This document shows positions 1 to 5,286 of a DNA stretch of 5,315 nt, one piece after another (within the stretch, counting starts at the first letter, position 1; every line of letters starts with the position of its first letter). Source of the DNA: an uncultured Clostridia bacterium (GTDB lineage: Bacteria > Bacillota > Clostridia > Lachnospirales > Lachnospiraceae); assembly GCA_946623485.1 (NCBI GenBank), contig CAMORF010000180.1, positions 1 to 5,315 on the forward strand, in the 5' to 3' direction. Under the pieces are notes generated by a model, which saw only the letters and a list, made by a program, of their open reading frames with translations, searched no databases and was not told where the DNA came from. The translations under genes were made by a program, and so were the position numbers.

Positions 1-462
1 GTTGATCCCATGCGCCCGGGATTCCCTTGCCGCCATATGAGCCGTCTCTTCGAAGAGTTCATCGTCAAAGGAGCCGGCCTCCGCGATGGCGATTGGGAAT
101 ACGCTCCGCAGGCCATGGATGACATCAAAGCCGATGATCAGCGGGATCCCGAGCCGTGTCTCCTCCACCGCAATCTTCTGCAGTTCGTTGGCCTTGCGCG
201 GGTCATTTCCCATGACAGAGCCGACCAGGCCCGCGCGAATCTCCTCTTCATGGAAGTCCTGCTTCGCTGTTGACATGAGCTTCTCAAACTCTTCCTGGGG
301 CAGACGCCCGTCGGTCAGCATCTCAATCAGCTCAGAAAACGGAACATCAAACCCGCCTACAATAGAAGGGGACTCCTGGTTCATCTGCCCGATCTTTTCC
401 TCCAACGTCATCTGTTCCAGAATCGATTCTACCTTTGCTCTTTGTTCCTGTGTCAGTTTCAT
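1..462 (-). CDS. Glycoside hydrolase family 3 beta-glycosidase (BglX-type), N-terminal part, cut by the window edge
   Basis: The first 154 codons are present without a stop; the rest lies outside the window. The family removes beta-linked glucose or xylose from the non-reducing end of oligosaccharides or glycosides. What is visible is the start of the GH3 (beta/alpha)8 domain: MTLEEKIGQM at residues 18-27, a typical opening motif, and IPLIIGFDVIHG at 106-117 followed by RSVFPIAIAEAGSFD at 119-133. Asp113 in the FDVIHG motif corresponds to the conserved glucose-binding Asp of GH3. The catalytic nucleophile Asp and the acid/base lie beyond the edge, so activity and substrate cannot be judged. 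There is no signal peptide, so the enzyme is probably cytoplasmic and acts on imported oligosaccharides. The ATG at 462 is supported by an AAGGAGGAG site 2-4 bases upstream and by family alignment of the N-terminus. It follows the AraC/GH39 gene in the same direction after a 277-base gap. Confidence 0.93.
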   Translation of the reverse strand, partial: MKLTQEQRAKVESILEQMTLEEKIGQMNQESPSIVGGFDVPFSELIEMLTDGRLPQEEFEKLMSTAKQDFHEEEIRAGLVGSVMGNDPRKANELQKIAVEETRLGIPLIIGFDVIHGLRSVFPIAIAEAGSFDDELFEETAHMAARESRAHGIN

Positions 463-464
463 GT

Positions 465-473
465 CTCCTCCTT
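465..473 (-). promoter_or_regulatory. Strong ribosome binding site of the GH3 gene
   Basis: Read on the minus strand this is AAGGAGGAG just before the ATG at 462, a near-perfect Shine-Dalgarno sequence. It fixes the start codon and suggests efficient translation. Confidence 0.8.
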
Positions 474-616
474 TTACATCCCATGTATTCCTTCCTGCTT
501 GCTGCACTGTCCTCCTGCTGCTGCGCTGCCCTGCTGTTGCTGCACTGGTCTGCTGCAGTGATCTTTTGTACCCAGGAAATTTTTCTGCCATGCCTGGCCG
601 GATGTCCCTACACCGT
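474..616 (-). other. CAG-rich leader between the tandem repeat and the GH3 gene
   Basis: This gap contains no credible gene. On the minus strand, about 490-560 is rich in CAG and GCAG triplets and contains CAGTGCAGCAA twice (plus-strand 499-509 and 537-547, 38 bases apart). A short inverted repeat, CACTG/CAGTG, lies at about 543-560. A weak -10-like TACAAA is present near 566-571, but no convincing -35 box stands before it, so I do not call a promoter. No Rho-independent terminator for the upstream AraC/GH39 gene is visible, so the GH3 gene may be read through from it. The stretch probably forms the untranslated leader of the GH3 gene. Confidence 0.4.
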
Positions 617-752
617 CTTGCCATCGGCACAACAGCCATACACCACCCGGCAGATCTATCGCAGGGCAGGCTTACGCCACCCGGCAGATCTATCGCAGGG
701 CAGACTTACGCCACCCGGCAGATCTATCGCAGGGCAGACTTACGCCACCCGG
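617..752 (-). repeat. 34-bp tandem repeat, three near-identical copies plus a degenerate fourth, overlapping the AraC/GH39 stop codon
   Basis: Read on the minus strand the unit starts CCGGGTGGCGTAAG and ends GCGATAGATCTG. Copies lie at 719-752, 685-718 and 651-684. The first two are identical and the third differs by one base (GTCTG to GCCTG). A fourth, clearly diverged unit follows at 617-650, starting CCGGGTGGTGTA. The first 13 bases of the first copy are the last codons and the TAA of the AraC/GH39 gene, so the array appears to have grown from the 3' end of that gene. Each copy carries its own in-phase end sequence, so a change in copy number would not alter the protein. The near-identity of three copies points to recent slippage or unequal recombination. 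Confidence 0.9.
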
Positions 753-3142
753 TAAATATGCAGCAGAACCACCTCCTGCGGTTCCAGTTTCAGTTCGATA
801 TCCATCGATCCTTCTGCAGATGCAGTAACCCGCTCCATCTCGATTCCCGGGACACTGATCGCCTGCAGGTATTTCACATCGTCACGGTTCAGCTTCGCCT
901 CATAGCCCAGCTTCCCCCATTCATCCAGAACGCTTCCGCTATGCCGGTTCAGCGACCGCTTCTTCACGGTATATTCCCCCTTCGCCGCCAGGCTGCTCAG
1001 CTGGAACTTCATATCCAGCAGCCTGTCATCCTCATACTGGATCTGGCGGATCCGCTCCAGGTCAACGGTTTCATAATCCGAGAGCGTGCTGGCGCGAAAC
1101 CAGGAAAAATGATGGCATAGAAGGTACAGGTCCCCGTTCTCTTTCTTCGTCAGGATATAGTTCTCTCCCCTGGCAAGCAGCTGCGTTCCCATATGCCCCA
1201 GGAAAAACAACGCATAAAATGCAGGCTTCCGGATCGTATCCTTCGTCAGGAGCCCGACTCCGCCGTTCAGAATCTTTGTCGTATCGAAATAACTGCTGAC
1301 CCAGTCCGTGCCGGCCATGGGTGCCATCATCTGGGTTTCTCCGATCAGATCGATTCCCTTCGAAACAAAGTACGCCGCCCGGAAACAGCTGTCATTGAGG
1401 AAATTCCGGTTTCCGATGGAATTGTTCCACTCCGTCACAAACAGCCTGCATTTCTTCAGTCCTGTCTGCCGCATCAGCTGCTTCATCATCTGAACACGTT
1501 CCCACTCCAAAGACATGGGAACTGCCTGGTTCTTCCGGGGATCTTCCTGCTCCCTCCGGCTGACCATCTCAAAGGAATAGAGGAAGAAGGACGCATAATC
1601 CGGTACGCACCGCTCCCGGACACATCTTTTGAAGAACCGTTCCGTATATGGCCTGTCAAGTTCGATCACCGTCGATATTCCGCCAAACAAGGCGCCCGGA
1701 AGCTTCTCGCGGATCAGCCTGTGAGTATACTTCCATGCGTTGAAAAAGTCATACCCCTCCTCTTCATAGAGCTTTCCCCCATTCTGGTGGAAGTCCCGGG
1801 TCAGCTCGAAGATCCAGGTCGAAACCTCCTCAATGCCATACCGGCTGAGAATCTCATCCAGAAAAGCCCGCACCATGTCCTCCCAGATTGCCCGGGAAGC
1901 AAATGTGATGTATTCCTCCTGATAGTAGATCTCATCTCCCAGGGAACGGATTGCCGTATCCGGCCGCCTGCCCAGGTCAAAAAACGGTTTGATATGATGC
2001 GTGACCAGGAAATCCAGCACCTGGTTGATCAGGTCAAAATTATATTGCCCGAGTGTCCGGCCGTCGGACACCATCATCTTTTCCGAGAAAATGTTCCATA
2101 CCCGCACGTATTTGAAATGTAATGATTCCTGGAGATGCAGGACATGGAACTGAGTATTCGCGCGGCTCAGCACGTACAGGCTTCCCGCATTGATACATTC
2201 CGCCCAGGCCTGCCGGTAAGGAACCGGAGTCATCGACCCCAGGCAAAGCGCCACCTCCTGCCGCATGGCCTGGTTCCTGTATTGGTACCCCTTCCTGCGG
2301 AGCTCTTCCCGGACCTCCTGCTCTGCCAGCTTCGCGCTCTGTTCGGATTCCGTCGATAACTGGTATCTCTTCCTGTATTCCGACGGCATCATGCCTGTCA
2401 CCTTCCGGAAGGAGCGGTTAAACGCGGCTGAGGTGGAGAATCCGCAGTTCATCGCGATCTGTGTCAGATTCTGGTCAGAGCTTCTCAGAAGCCCCAGGGA
2501 CGTCCGCACCCTGAGGCGCATGACATAATCGGCAAAATAAATCCCGGTGCTTTTCCTGAAAATTCTGGACAGGGTAGAGGTCGAAACAAACATTTCCTCT
2601 GCCAGGTCGGTGAGATTGATCTCCTCATGGATGTGGCTGATGATATACTGCATCATCTGCTGCATCCGGGCATCTGTTTCACTCTGTCCTGCCACAGTCT
2701 GCCCCTGCCTGAGCTGGTAATTTTCAATCAGGCTGTCCAGAAGCCGAAACAGCAGGCTGTCCACCGCAGCGCGTGTCTGATGGCTGTCCATGATATATTC
2801 CGTTGTCAGCTCCTGCAGGATCACGCGCAGATCCTGGAAGGAATGGGCGGGATCCTTTGCCGAATTCACGTACAGCATCAGGGTTTTACTGTCCATCACC
2901 TGTGAGATGATATGAATGGAAAATGACGCGATCCCGTAGATTGCCTCATTGATGCCGCTGATCGTATATTCCGTGCCGGAGTTGATCAGCAGGATGTCTT
3001 CCTTCCGCATCCTGGTCACGTCGCCATAGCAGCCGACGTTCATCTCCCCGTCCAGCATATACAGCACGATCAGGTCTGTCTGCATGTAGCTTCCGCCTGT
3101 TCCGGAGCTGACGATTGTATACCCGAGAGGATTCGTCCCCAT
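740..3142 (-). CDS. AraC-family transcriptional regulator fused to a GH39-like glycosidase domain
   Basis: The protein has 800 residues. Residues 15-80 look like the small beta-barrel (cupin) domain of AraC sensors, with DILLINSGTEYTI at 49-61. Residues 160-260 form the two-helix-turn-helix AraC DNA-binding domain: NLTDLAEEMFVSTSTLSRIF at 176-195 and NLTQIAMNCGFSTSAAFNRS at 225-244, ending in the typical MPSEYRKRY. About 265-290 is a charged linker. Residues 295-650 resemble GH39 beta-xylosidases (HFKYVRVWNIFS at 342-353, YNFDLINQVLDFL at 367-379, VTEWNNSIGNRN at 569-580), followed by a beta-rich C-terminal domain to residue 800. Glu571 matches the GH39 nucleophile, but the usual WNEP acid/base motif reads TRDF at 448-451, so catalysis is doubtful and ligand sensing more likely. 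It probably binds DNA in the cytoplasm and controls nearby glycoside genes such as the downstream GH3 gene. The ATG at 3142 has AGGTG four bases upstream; the 83-bp repeat ends 17 bases before it. Confidence 0.9.
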   Translation of the reverse strand: MGTNPLGYTIVSSGTGGSYMQTDLIVLYMLDGEMNVGCYGDVTRMRKEDILLINSGTEYTISGINEAIYGIASFSIHIISQVMDSKTLMLYVNSAKDPAHSFQDLRVILQELTTEYIMDSHQTRAAVDSLLFRLLDSLIENYQLRQGQTVAGQSETDARMQQMMQYIISHIHEEINLTDLAEEMFVSTSTLSRIFRKSTGIYFADYVMRLRVRTSLGLLRSSDQNLTQIAMNCGFSTSAAFNRSFRKVTGMMPSEYRKRYQLSTESEQSAKLAEQEVREELRRKGYQYRNQAMRQEVALCLGSMTPVPYRQAWAECINAGSLYVLSRANTQFHVLHLQESLHFKYVRVWNIFSEKMMVSDGRTLGQYNFDLINQVLDFLVTHHIKPFFDLGRRPDTAIRSLGDEIYYQEEYITFASRAIWEDMVRAFLDEILSRYGIEEVSTWIFELTRDFHQNGGKLYEEEGYDFFNAWKYTHRLIREKLPGALFGGISTVIELDRPYTERFFKRCVRERCVPDYASFFLYSFEMVSRREQEDPRKNQAVPMSLEWERVQMMKQLMRQTGLKKCRLFVTEWNNSIGNRNFLNDSCFRAAYFVSKGIDLIGETQMMAPMAGTDWVSSYFDTTKILNGGVGLLTKDTIRKPAFYALFFLGHMGTQLLARGENYILTKKENGDLYLLCHHFSWFRASTLSDYETVDLERIRQIQYEDDRLLDMKFQLSSLAAKGEYTVKKRSLNRHSGSVLDEWGKLGYEAKLNRDDVKYLQAISVPGIEMERVTASAEGSMDIELKLEPQEVVLLHIYRVA

Positions 3143-3159
3143 TGATCACCTGCCTGTAT

Positions 3160-3242
3160 CCTTAGGATCTGTTACAGAATAACTTGTACATCTGACTTGT
3201 CCAAACGCTCATCTGCTGCGTTGGAAAGCCTCGCCGTAGTTA
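3160..3242 (-). repeat. 83-bp perfect direct repeat, copy A, in front of the AraC/GH39 gene
   Basis: This is identical over 83 bases to 4329-4411, and the match stops abruptly on both sides. In transcription direction it begins TAACTACGGCGAGG and ends CAGATCCTAAGG, 17 bases before the AraC/GH39 start codon. It contains a hairpin, CCAACGC paired with GCGTTTGG (3201-3208 with 3218-3224, one bulged base, 9-base loop). It also contains the promoter-like boxes listed separately. It encodes no credible protein. A dispersed intergenic repeat family is likely; a recent local duplication is the alternative. Confidence 0.95.
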
Positions 3243-3249
3243 CATTCTG
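3175..3249 (-). other. Possible long stem-loop formed by repeat copy A and its flank
   Basis: In copy A the transcript reads CAGAAT-gt-AACT at 3238-3249 and AGTTATTCTG at 3175-3184. These can pair over ten base pairs with a two-base bulge, closing a loop that contains the inner hairpin at 3201-3224. Six of the pairs use bases just outside the 83-bp identity (3244-3249), and copy B lacks this outer arm. Copy A may therefore be closer to a complete element with inverted ends. The fold was drawn by eye only. Confidence 0.35.
3176..3203 (-). promoter_or_regulatory. Candidate promoter of the AraC/GH39 gene inside repeat copy A
   Basis: On the minus strand a -35-like TGGACA (3198-3203, five of six matches to TTGACA) is followed after 16 bases by a -10-like TATTCT (3176-3181, four of six matches to TATAAT). 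Transcription would start near 3169 and give a leader of about 27 bases containing the ribosome binding site. The position suits a vegetative promoter, but the -10 box is weak. Confidence 0.4.
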
Positions 3250-3276
3250 CTCAGTTCATCTGTTTGCAGCAACGCA

Positions 3277-4305
3277 TCACTGCCGCCGGGACACCTGTTC
3301 CGTAAGCTGGGCAATCAGCTCATCGTCTATGATCCCGTCCGCCGGCGTATAGCCGTACATATTCTGGAACCGCTCGATGCAGCTTACGGTCTGCCTGCCG
3401 CAGATTCCATCCGGCGTCCCGCACAAGAATCCCAGGGTGTTCAAAAGCTCCTGCACCTGCATGACACGCGCCGGATCCACCGATGCATTTCTCACCTCAT
3501 CCGCGCTCATCGCGTCCATCTGGGCGACAGCATTTTTCAGATTCTGATATTCCTGGGCAAGATCCAGCCCGTAATAATCACACAGCTCCACCAGCGCGTA
3601 GGCGCGGTTGTAATAGCCTGCCGTGTAGAGGCGGTTGGCCTCCTCGGAATCTCCCTGCGTATTCCACACATCCTCCGCCCGGTACTGCTTTTCCAGGCCA
3701 AGGCAGTATTCCGAGCACAGGTACAGGACATTCAGGTCATCAAACTGTGCCGCGTGATAGGCTTCGTAGAAATCCCGCTCTACCTCTGCGCAGGAAAACC
3801 GGAAATCCCACATCTGCGCTTCTTCCATGGCGTTGACTTCCTCGTTCGTGTGCGCACGCGCCGCCTCCTGCCTTGCGTTAAAGGAAGCCGCCAGGTCTGC
3901 CAGAAAGGTCTGCGTATCCTTCCACTGCCCGGCCTGTGCAGTCCCCGCAGACTCGGCACCTGCGCCGTCTGCAGCCTCGCCGTTTCCATCCCCAGCCCGG
4001 ACTCCTGTTCCATTCTCTCCCGATCCGCTTCCGGTTCCTTCCCCGGCTGCGCCTGGATCCTGCGCATTGGAGCCTGTATCAGCACCTGTCCCGGTATTCT
4101 CCAAAGCGTTGCCGCCTGCTCCCTGCAGCCTGGCAAGCTGCTCCCTCAGAGCCTGGTTTTCTGACTCCAGCTGATGATACGCCTGCTCCTGCTGCGCATC
4201 CGTCAGGTCATCCCAGTCCACCGTGACTGCCCCCGCCTGCATGCACATACAGCCCGCGAAGAGCGCCGCTGCCAGGCCGGCTGCCGCTGCCCTGTGAAAT
4301 CCCAT
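3277..4305 (-). CDS. Secreted protein with a C-terminal peptidoglycan-binding domain, coiled coil and low-complexity linker
   Basis: The protein has 342 residues. Residues 1-26 are an export signal: HR near the start, an alanine- and leucine-rich core, and either a signal peptidase I site after AGA (24-26) or a lipoprotein-type site at LFAGC (15-19). The lipobox is imperfect because Phe stands at -3. Residues 35-62 (glutamine- and glutamate-rich) look like a coiled coil. Residues 63-127 are a Gly/Ala/Thr/Asn/Glu low-complexity linker. Residues 128-275 are a mostly helical region I do not recognise. Residues 281-334 match a peptidoglycan-binding (PG_binding_1) domain: VQELLNTLGF, then TPDGICGRQT and IERFQNMYGY. 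It probably sits at the cell wall; no catalytic domain is visible, so its role is unknown. Nine cysteines (19, 21, 172, 197, 201, 242, 295, 302, 309) are many for an exported Firmicute protein. The ATG at 4305 has GGGGAGAAGGA just upstream. Copies of the 83-bp repeat lie on both sides of the gene. Confidence 0.85.
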   Translation of the reverse strand: MGFHRAAAAGLAAALFAGCMCMQAGAVTVDWDDLTDAQQEQAYHQLESENQALREQLARLQGAGGNALENTGTGADTGSNAQDPGAAGEGTGSGSGENGTGVRAGDGNGEAADGAGAESAGTAQAGQWKDTQTFLADLAASFNARQEAARAHTNEEVNAMEEAQMWDFRFSCAEVERDFYEAYHAAQFDDLNVLYLCSEYCLGLEKQYRAEDVWNTQGDSEEANRLYTAGYYNRAYALVELCDYYGLDLAQEYQNLKNAVAQMDAMSADEVRNASVDPARVMQVQELLNTLGFLCGTPDGICGRQTVSCIERFQNMYGYTPADGIIDDELIAQLTEQVSRRQ

Positions 4306-4328
4306 ATTCCTTCTCCCCTGATCTGTCC

Positions 4329-4411
4329 CCTTAGGATCTGTTACAGAATAACTTGTACATCTGACTTGTCCAAACGCTCATCTGCTGCGTTGGAAAGCCT
4401 CGCCGTAGTTA
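4329..4411 (-). repeat. 83-bp perfect direct repeat, copy B, in front of the peptidoglycan-binding gene
   Basis: This is identical to 3160-3242 and in the same orientation relative to its downstream gene; it ends 23 bases before the ATG at 4305. It carries the same hairpin (4370-4377 with 4387-4393) and promoter-like boxes. Its other flank differs from that of copy A from 4412 onward and continues into a degenerate copy of the element. Confidence 0.95.
4345..4372 (-). promoter_or_regulatory. Candidate promoter of the peptidoglycan-binding gene inside repeat copy B
   Basis: The boxes are the same as in copy A: TGGACA at 4367-4372 and TATTCT at 4345-4350, separated by 16 bases. A start near 4338 would give a leader of about 33 bases ending in the GGGGAGAAGGA ribosome binding site. 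No better promoter was seen in this gap. Confidence 0.4.
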
Positions 4412-4412
4412 A

Positions 4413-4482
4413 GACCTGTTCAAAAATAACTGATGAATTCTGCGCTTGTCATTTCCACTGTTTTCATTGCATCTGCCGCTTG
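4413..4482 (-). repeat. Degenerate partial third copy of the 83-bp element
   Basis: Directly after copy B the plus strand reads gacctgttcaaaaataact at 4413-4431. This matches 15 of 19 positions of gatctgttacagaataact at 4335-4353 in copy B. Further on, tctgcgcttgtc and catctgccgctt resemble tctgacttgtc and catctgctgcgtt of the element, in the same order but with insertions. It looks like an older, diverged copy joined head to tail with copy B. Confidence 0.4.
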
Positions 4483-4496
4483 TATCTGCCGCTTTC
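4471..4496. repeat. Two copies of a 13-bp tandem repeat
   Basis: The plus strand reads atctgccgcttgt at 4471-4483 and atctgccgctttc at 4484-4496, with 11 of 13 positions identical. It lies in the untranslated gap downstream of deoC. No function is evident; slippage is the simplest explanation. Confidence 0.7.
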
Positions 4497-4499
4497 CCC

Positions 4500-4549
4500 C
4501 GGAAACGTTGCAGCACCTTTTGATTCACTTGATACAACGAAACTTTCCG
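4500..4549 (-). terminator. Weak terminator-like hairpin downstream of deoC
   Basis: In the deoC transcript CGGAAA-gttt-CGTTG (4535-4549) can pair with CAACGTTTCCG (4500-4510): eleven pairs with a four-base bulge and a 24-base loop, starting about five bases after the stop codon. No T-tract follows, so it is not a standard Rho-independent terminator; it may only protect the 3' end or be a chance pairing. Confidence 0.25.
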
Positions 4550-4554
4550 ACGCA

Positions 4555-5208
4555 TCATCCAAGCAAGGCAACCCCGTTGCTTGCGCCGATCCGGCTTGCC
4601 CCGGCCTTGATCAGTTCCTGCGCCTGCTGCGGCGTATGGATCCCGCCGGATGCCTTCACCCCAAGGCGGTCTCCCACTGTCTGCCGCATCAAGGATACAT
4701 CATGCACATTTGCGCCTCCTGTGGAAAAGCCCGTAGAAGTCTTCACAAAAGCCGCCCCAGCGCGTTCACTCAGCCGGCAGGCACGCACTTTCTCCTCGTC
4801 CGTCAGAAGGCAGGTCTCAATGATCACCTTCACGATCGCAGGCTTTGCCGCCTGGACGACCGCGCGGATATCCGCCTCTGCGGCAGCATCATCTCCATCC
4901 TTCAACGCGCCGACATTGATCACCATGTCGATCTCCGCAGCGCCATGCTCCACGGCACATTTCGCCTCATAAGCTTTTGCTCCCGTGTCCATCGCGCCCA
5001 GCGGGAAGCCAACCACACAGCAGGTCTTCACCCCGCTTCCCGAAAGCTCCTGCGCCACCAGTTCTGCGTGGCAGCTGTTGACACATACCGACGCAAAACC
5101 ATGTTCCCTTGCCTCTTCACAGATCCTGATGATGTCGCTGCGCTTCGCGTCCGCTTTCAGCAGTGTGTGGTCAATCATCCCTGCCAGCTGTTTCCTGTCC
5201 ATATCCAT
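4555..5208 (-). CDS. deoC: Deoxyribose-phosphate aldolase
   Basis: DeoC (EC 4.1.2.4) reversibly splits 2-deoxy-D-ribose 5-phosphate into glyceraldehyde 3-phosphate and acetaldehyde, the last step of deoxynucleoside catabolism, in the cytoplasm. The 217 residues cover the single TIM-barrel domain of the short bacterial form. Visible motifs are [10 protein letters not shown] at 12-21, VVGFPLGAM at 65-73, EIDMVINVG at 92-100 with the conserved Asp94, [14 protein letters not shown] at 153-166 with the Schiff-base Lys156, and GVKASGGI at 183-190 with the second active-site Lys185. The end, [12 protein letters not shown], is complete. Nothing essential is missing. The ATG at 5208 is preferred because AGAGGG lies eight bases upstream; the ATG two codons later would be spaced too far. 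No other deo gene (deoA, deoB, deoD or cdd) is in view; one could lie upstream beyond the right edge. Its leader holds competing hairpins. The following gene lies 249 bases on and is unrelated in function. Confidence 0.97.
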   Translation of the reverse strand: MDMDRKQLAGMIDHTLLKADAKRSDIIRICEEAREHGFASVCVNSCHAELVAQELSGSGVKTCCVVGFPLGAMDTGAKAYEAKCAVEHGAAEIDMVINVGALKDGDDAAAEADIRAVVQAAKPAIVKVIIETCLLTDEEKVRACRLSERAGAAFVKTSTGFSTGGANVHDVSLMRQTVGDRLGVKASGGIHTPQQAQELIKAGASRIGASNGVALLG

Positions 5209-5216
5209 ATCCCGTT

Positions 5217-5286
5217 CCCTCTTCCTGAGGATTCAGGAACTGCCCGGCAGTAACCACGCAAAAATGCGTATTCCTGAGCAGTTCCT
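5217..5286 (-). promoter_or_regulatory. deoC leader with mutually exclusive hairpins next to the ribosome binding site
   Basis: On the transcript strand AGGAACTGC (5278-5286) pairs perfectly with GCAGTTCCT (5235-5243), enclosing a small stem ACGCA-TTTT-TGCGT (about 5256-5269). The strand TTCCTGA at 5233-5239 can instead pair perfectly with TCAGGAA at 5222-5228 (seven pairs, loop ATCC), a hairpin whose 3' side touches the AGAGGG ribosome binding site at 5217-5222. TCAGGAA also occurs at 5271-5277. The first two stems share 5235-5239 and so cannot both form. It could be a translational switch, a dispersed palindromic repeat or the tail structure of an upstream gene. No T-tract follows, so it is not a classical terminator. 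Confidence 0.45.

Noticed and set aside
617..752. A CRISPR array
   Set aside because: The 34-bp units follow each other directly with no spacers and the first overlaps a coding sequence; there are no cas genes.
435..755. Hydrophobic Leu/Cys-rich small protein on the plus strand resembling a signal or membrane peptide
   Set aside because: The hydrophobicity comes from CTG-rich DNA, and the second half is the 34-bp repeat read in three frames. It overlaps the GH3 start region antisense.
86..1120. Long plus-strand open frame of 344 codons opposite the GH3 gene, the tandem repeats and the end of the AraC/GH39 gene
   Set aside because: It lies antisense to two well-supported genes, crosses the 34-bp repeats in shifting frames, has no recognisable domain and is rich in Ser, Pro and Arg as expected of a shadow frame in GC-rich DNA.
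3162..3212. A 16-codon open frame on the minus strand inside repeat copy A, and identically at 4331-4381 in copy B
   Set aside because: There is no ribosome binding site at a usable distance, it is very short, and the sequence is better explained by a promoter or hairpin element. Both copies being identical gives no evidence of codon-level selection.
3160..4411. An insertion sequence or composite transposon formed by the two 83-bp repeats
   Set aside because: The repeats encode no transposase, no transposase gene lies between them, and no target-site duplication is visible around the pair.
4174..5253. Plus-strand open frame of 359 codons opposite deoC
   Set aside because: It is antisense to deoC, which has all its catalytic motifs, and it runs through untranslated repeats with no recognisable protein features.
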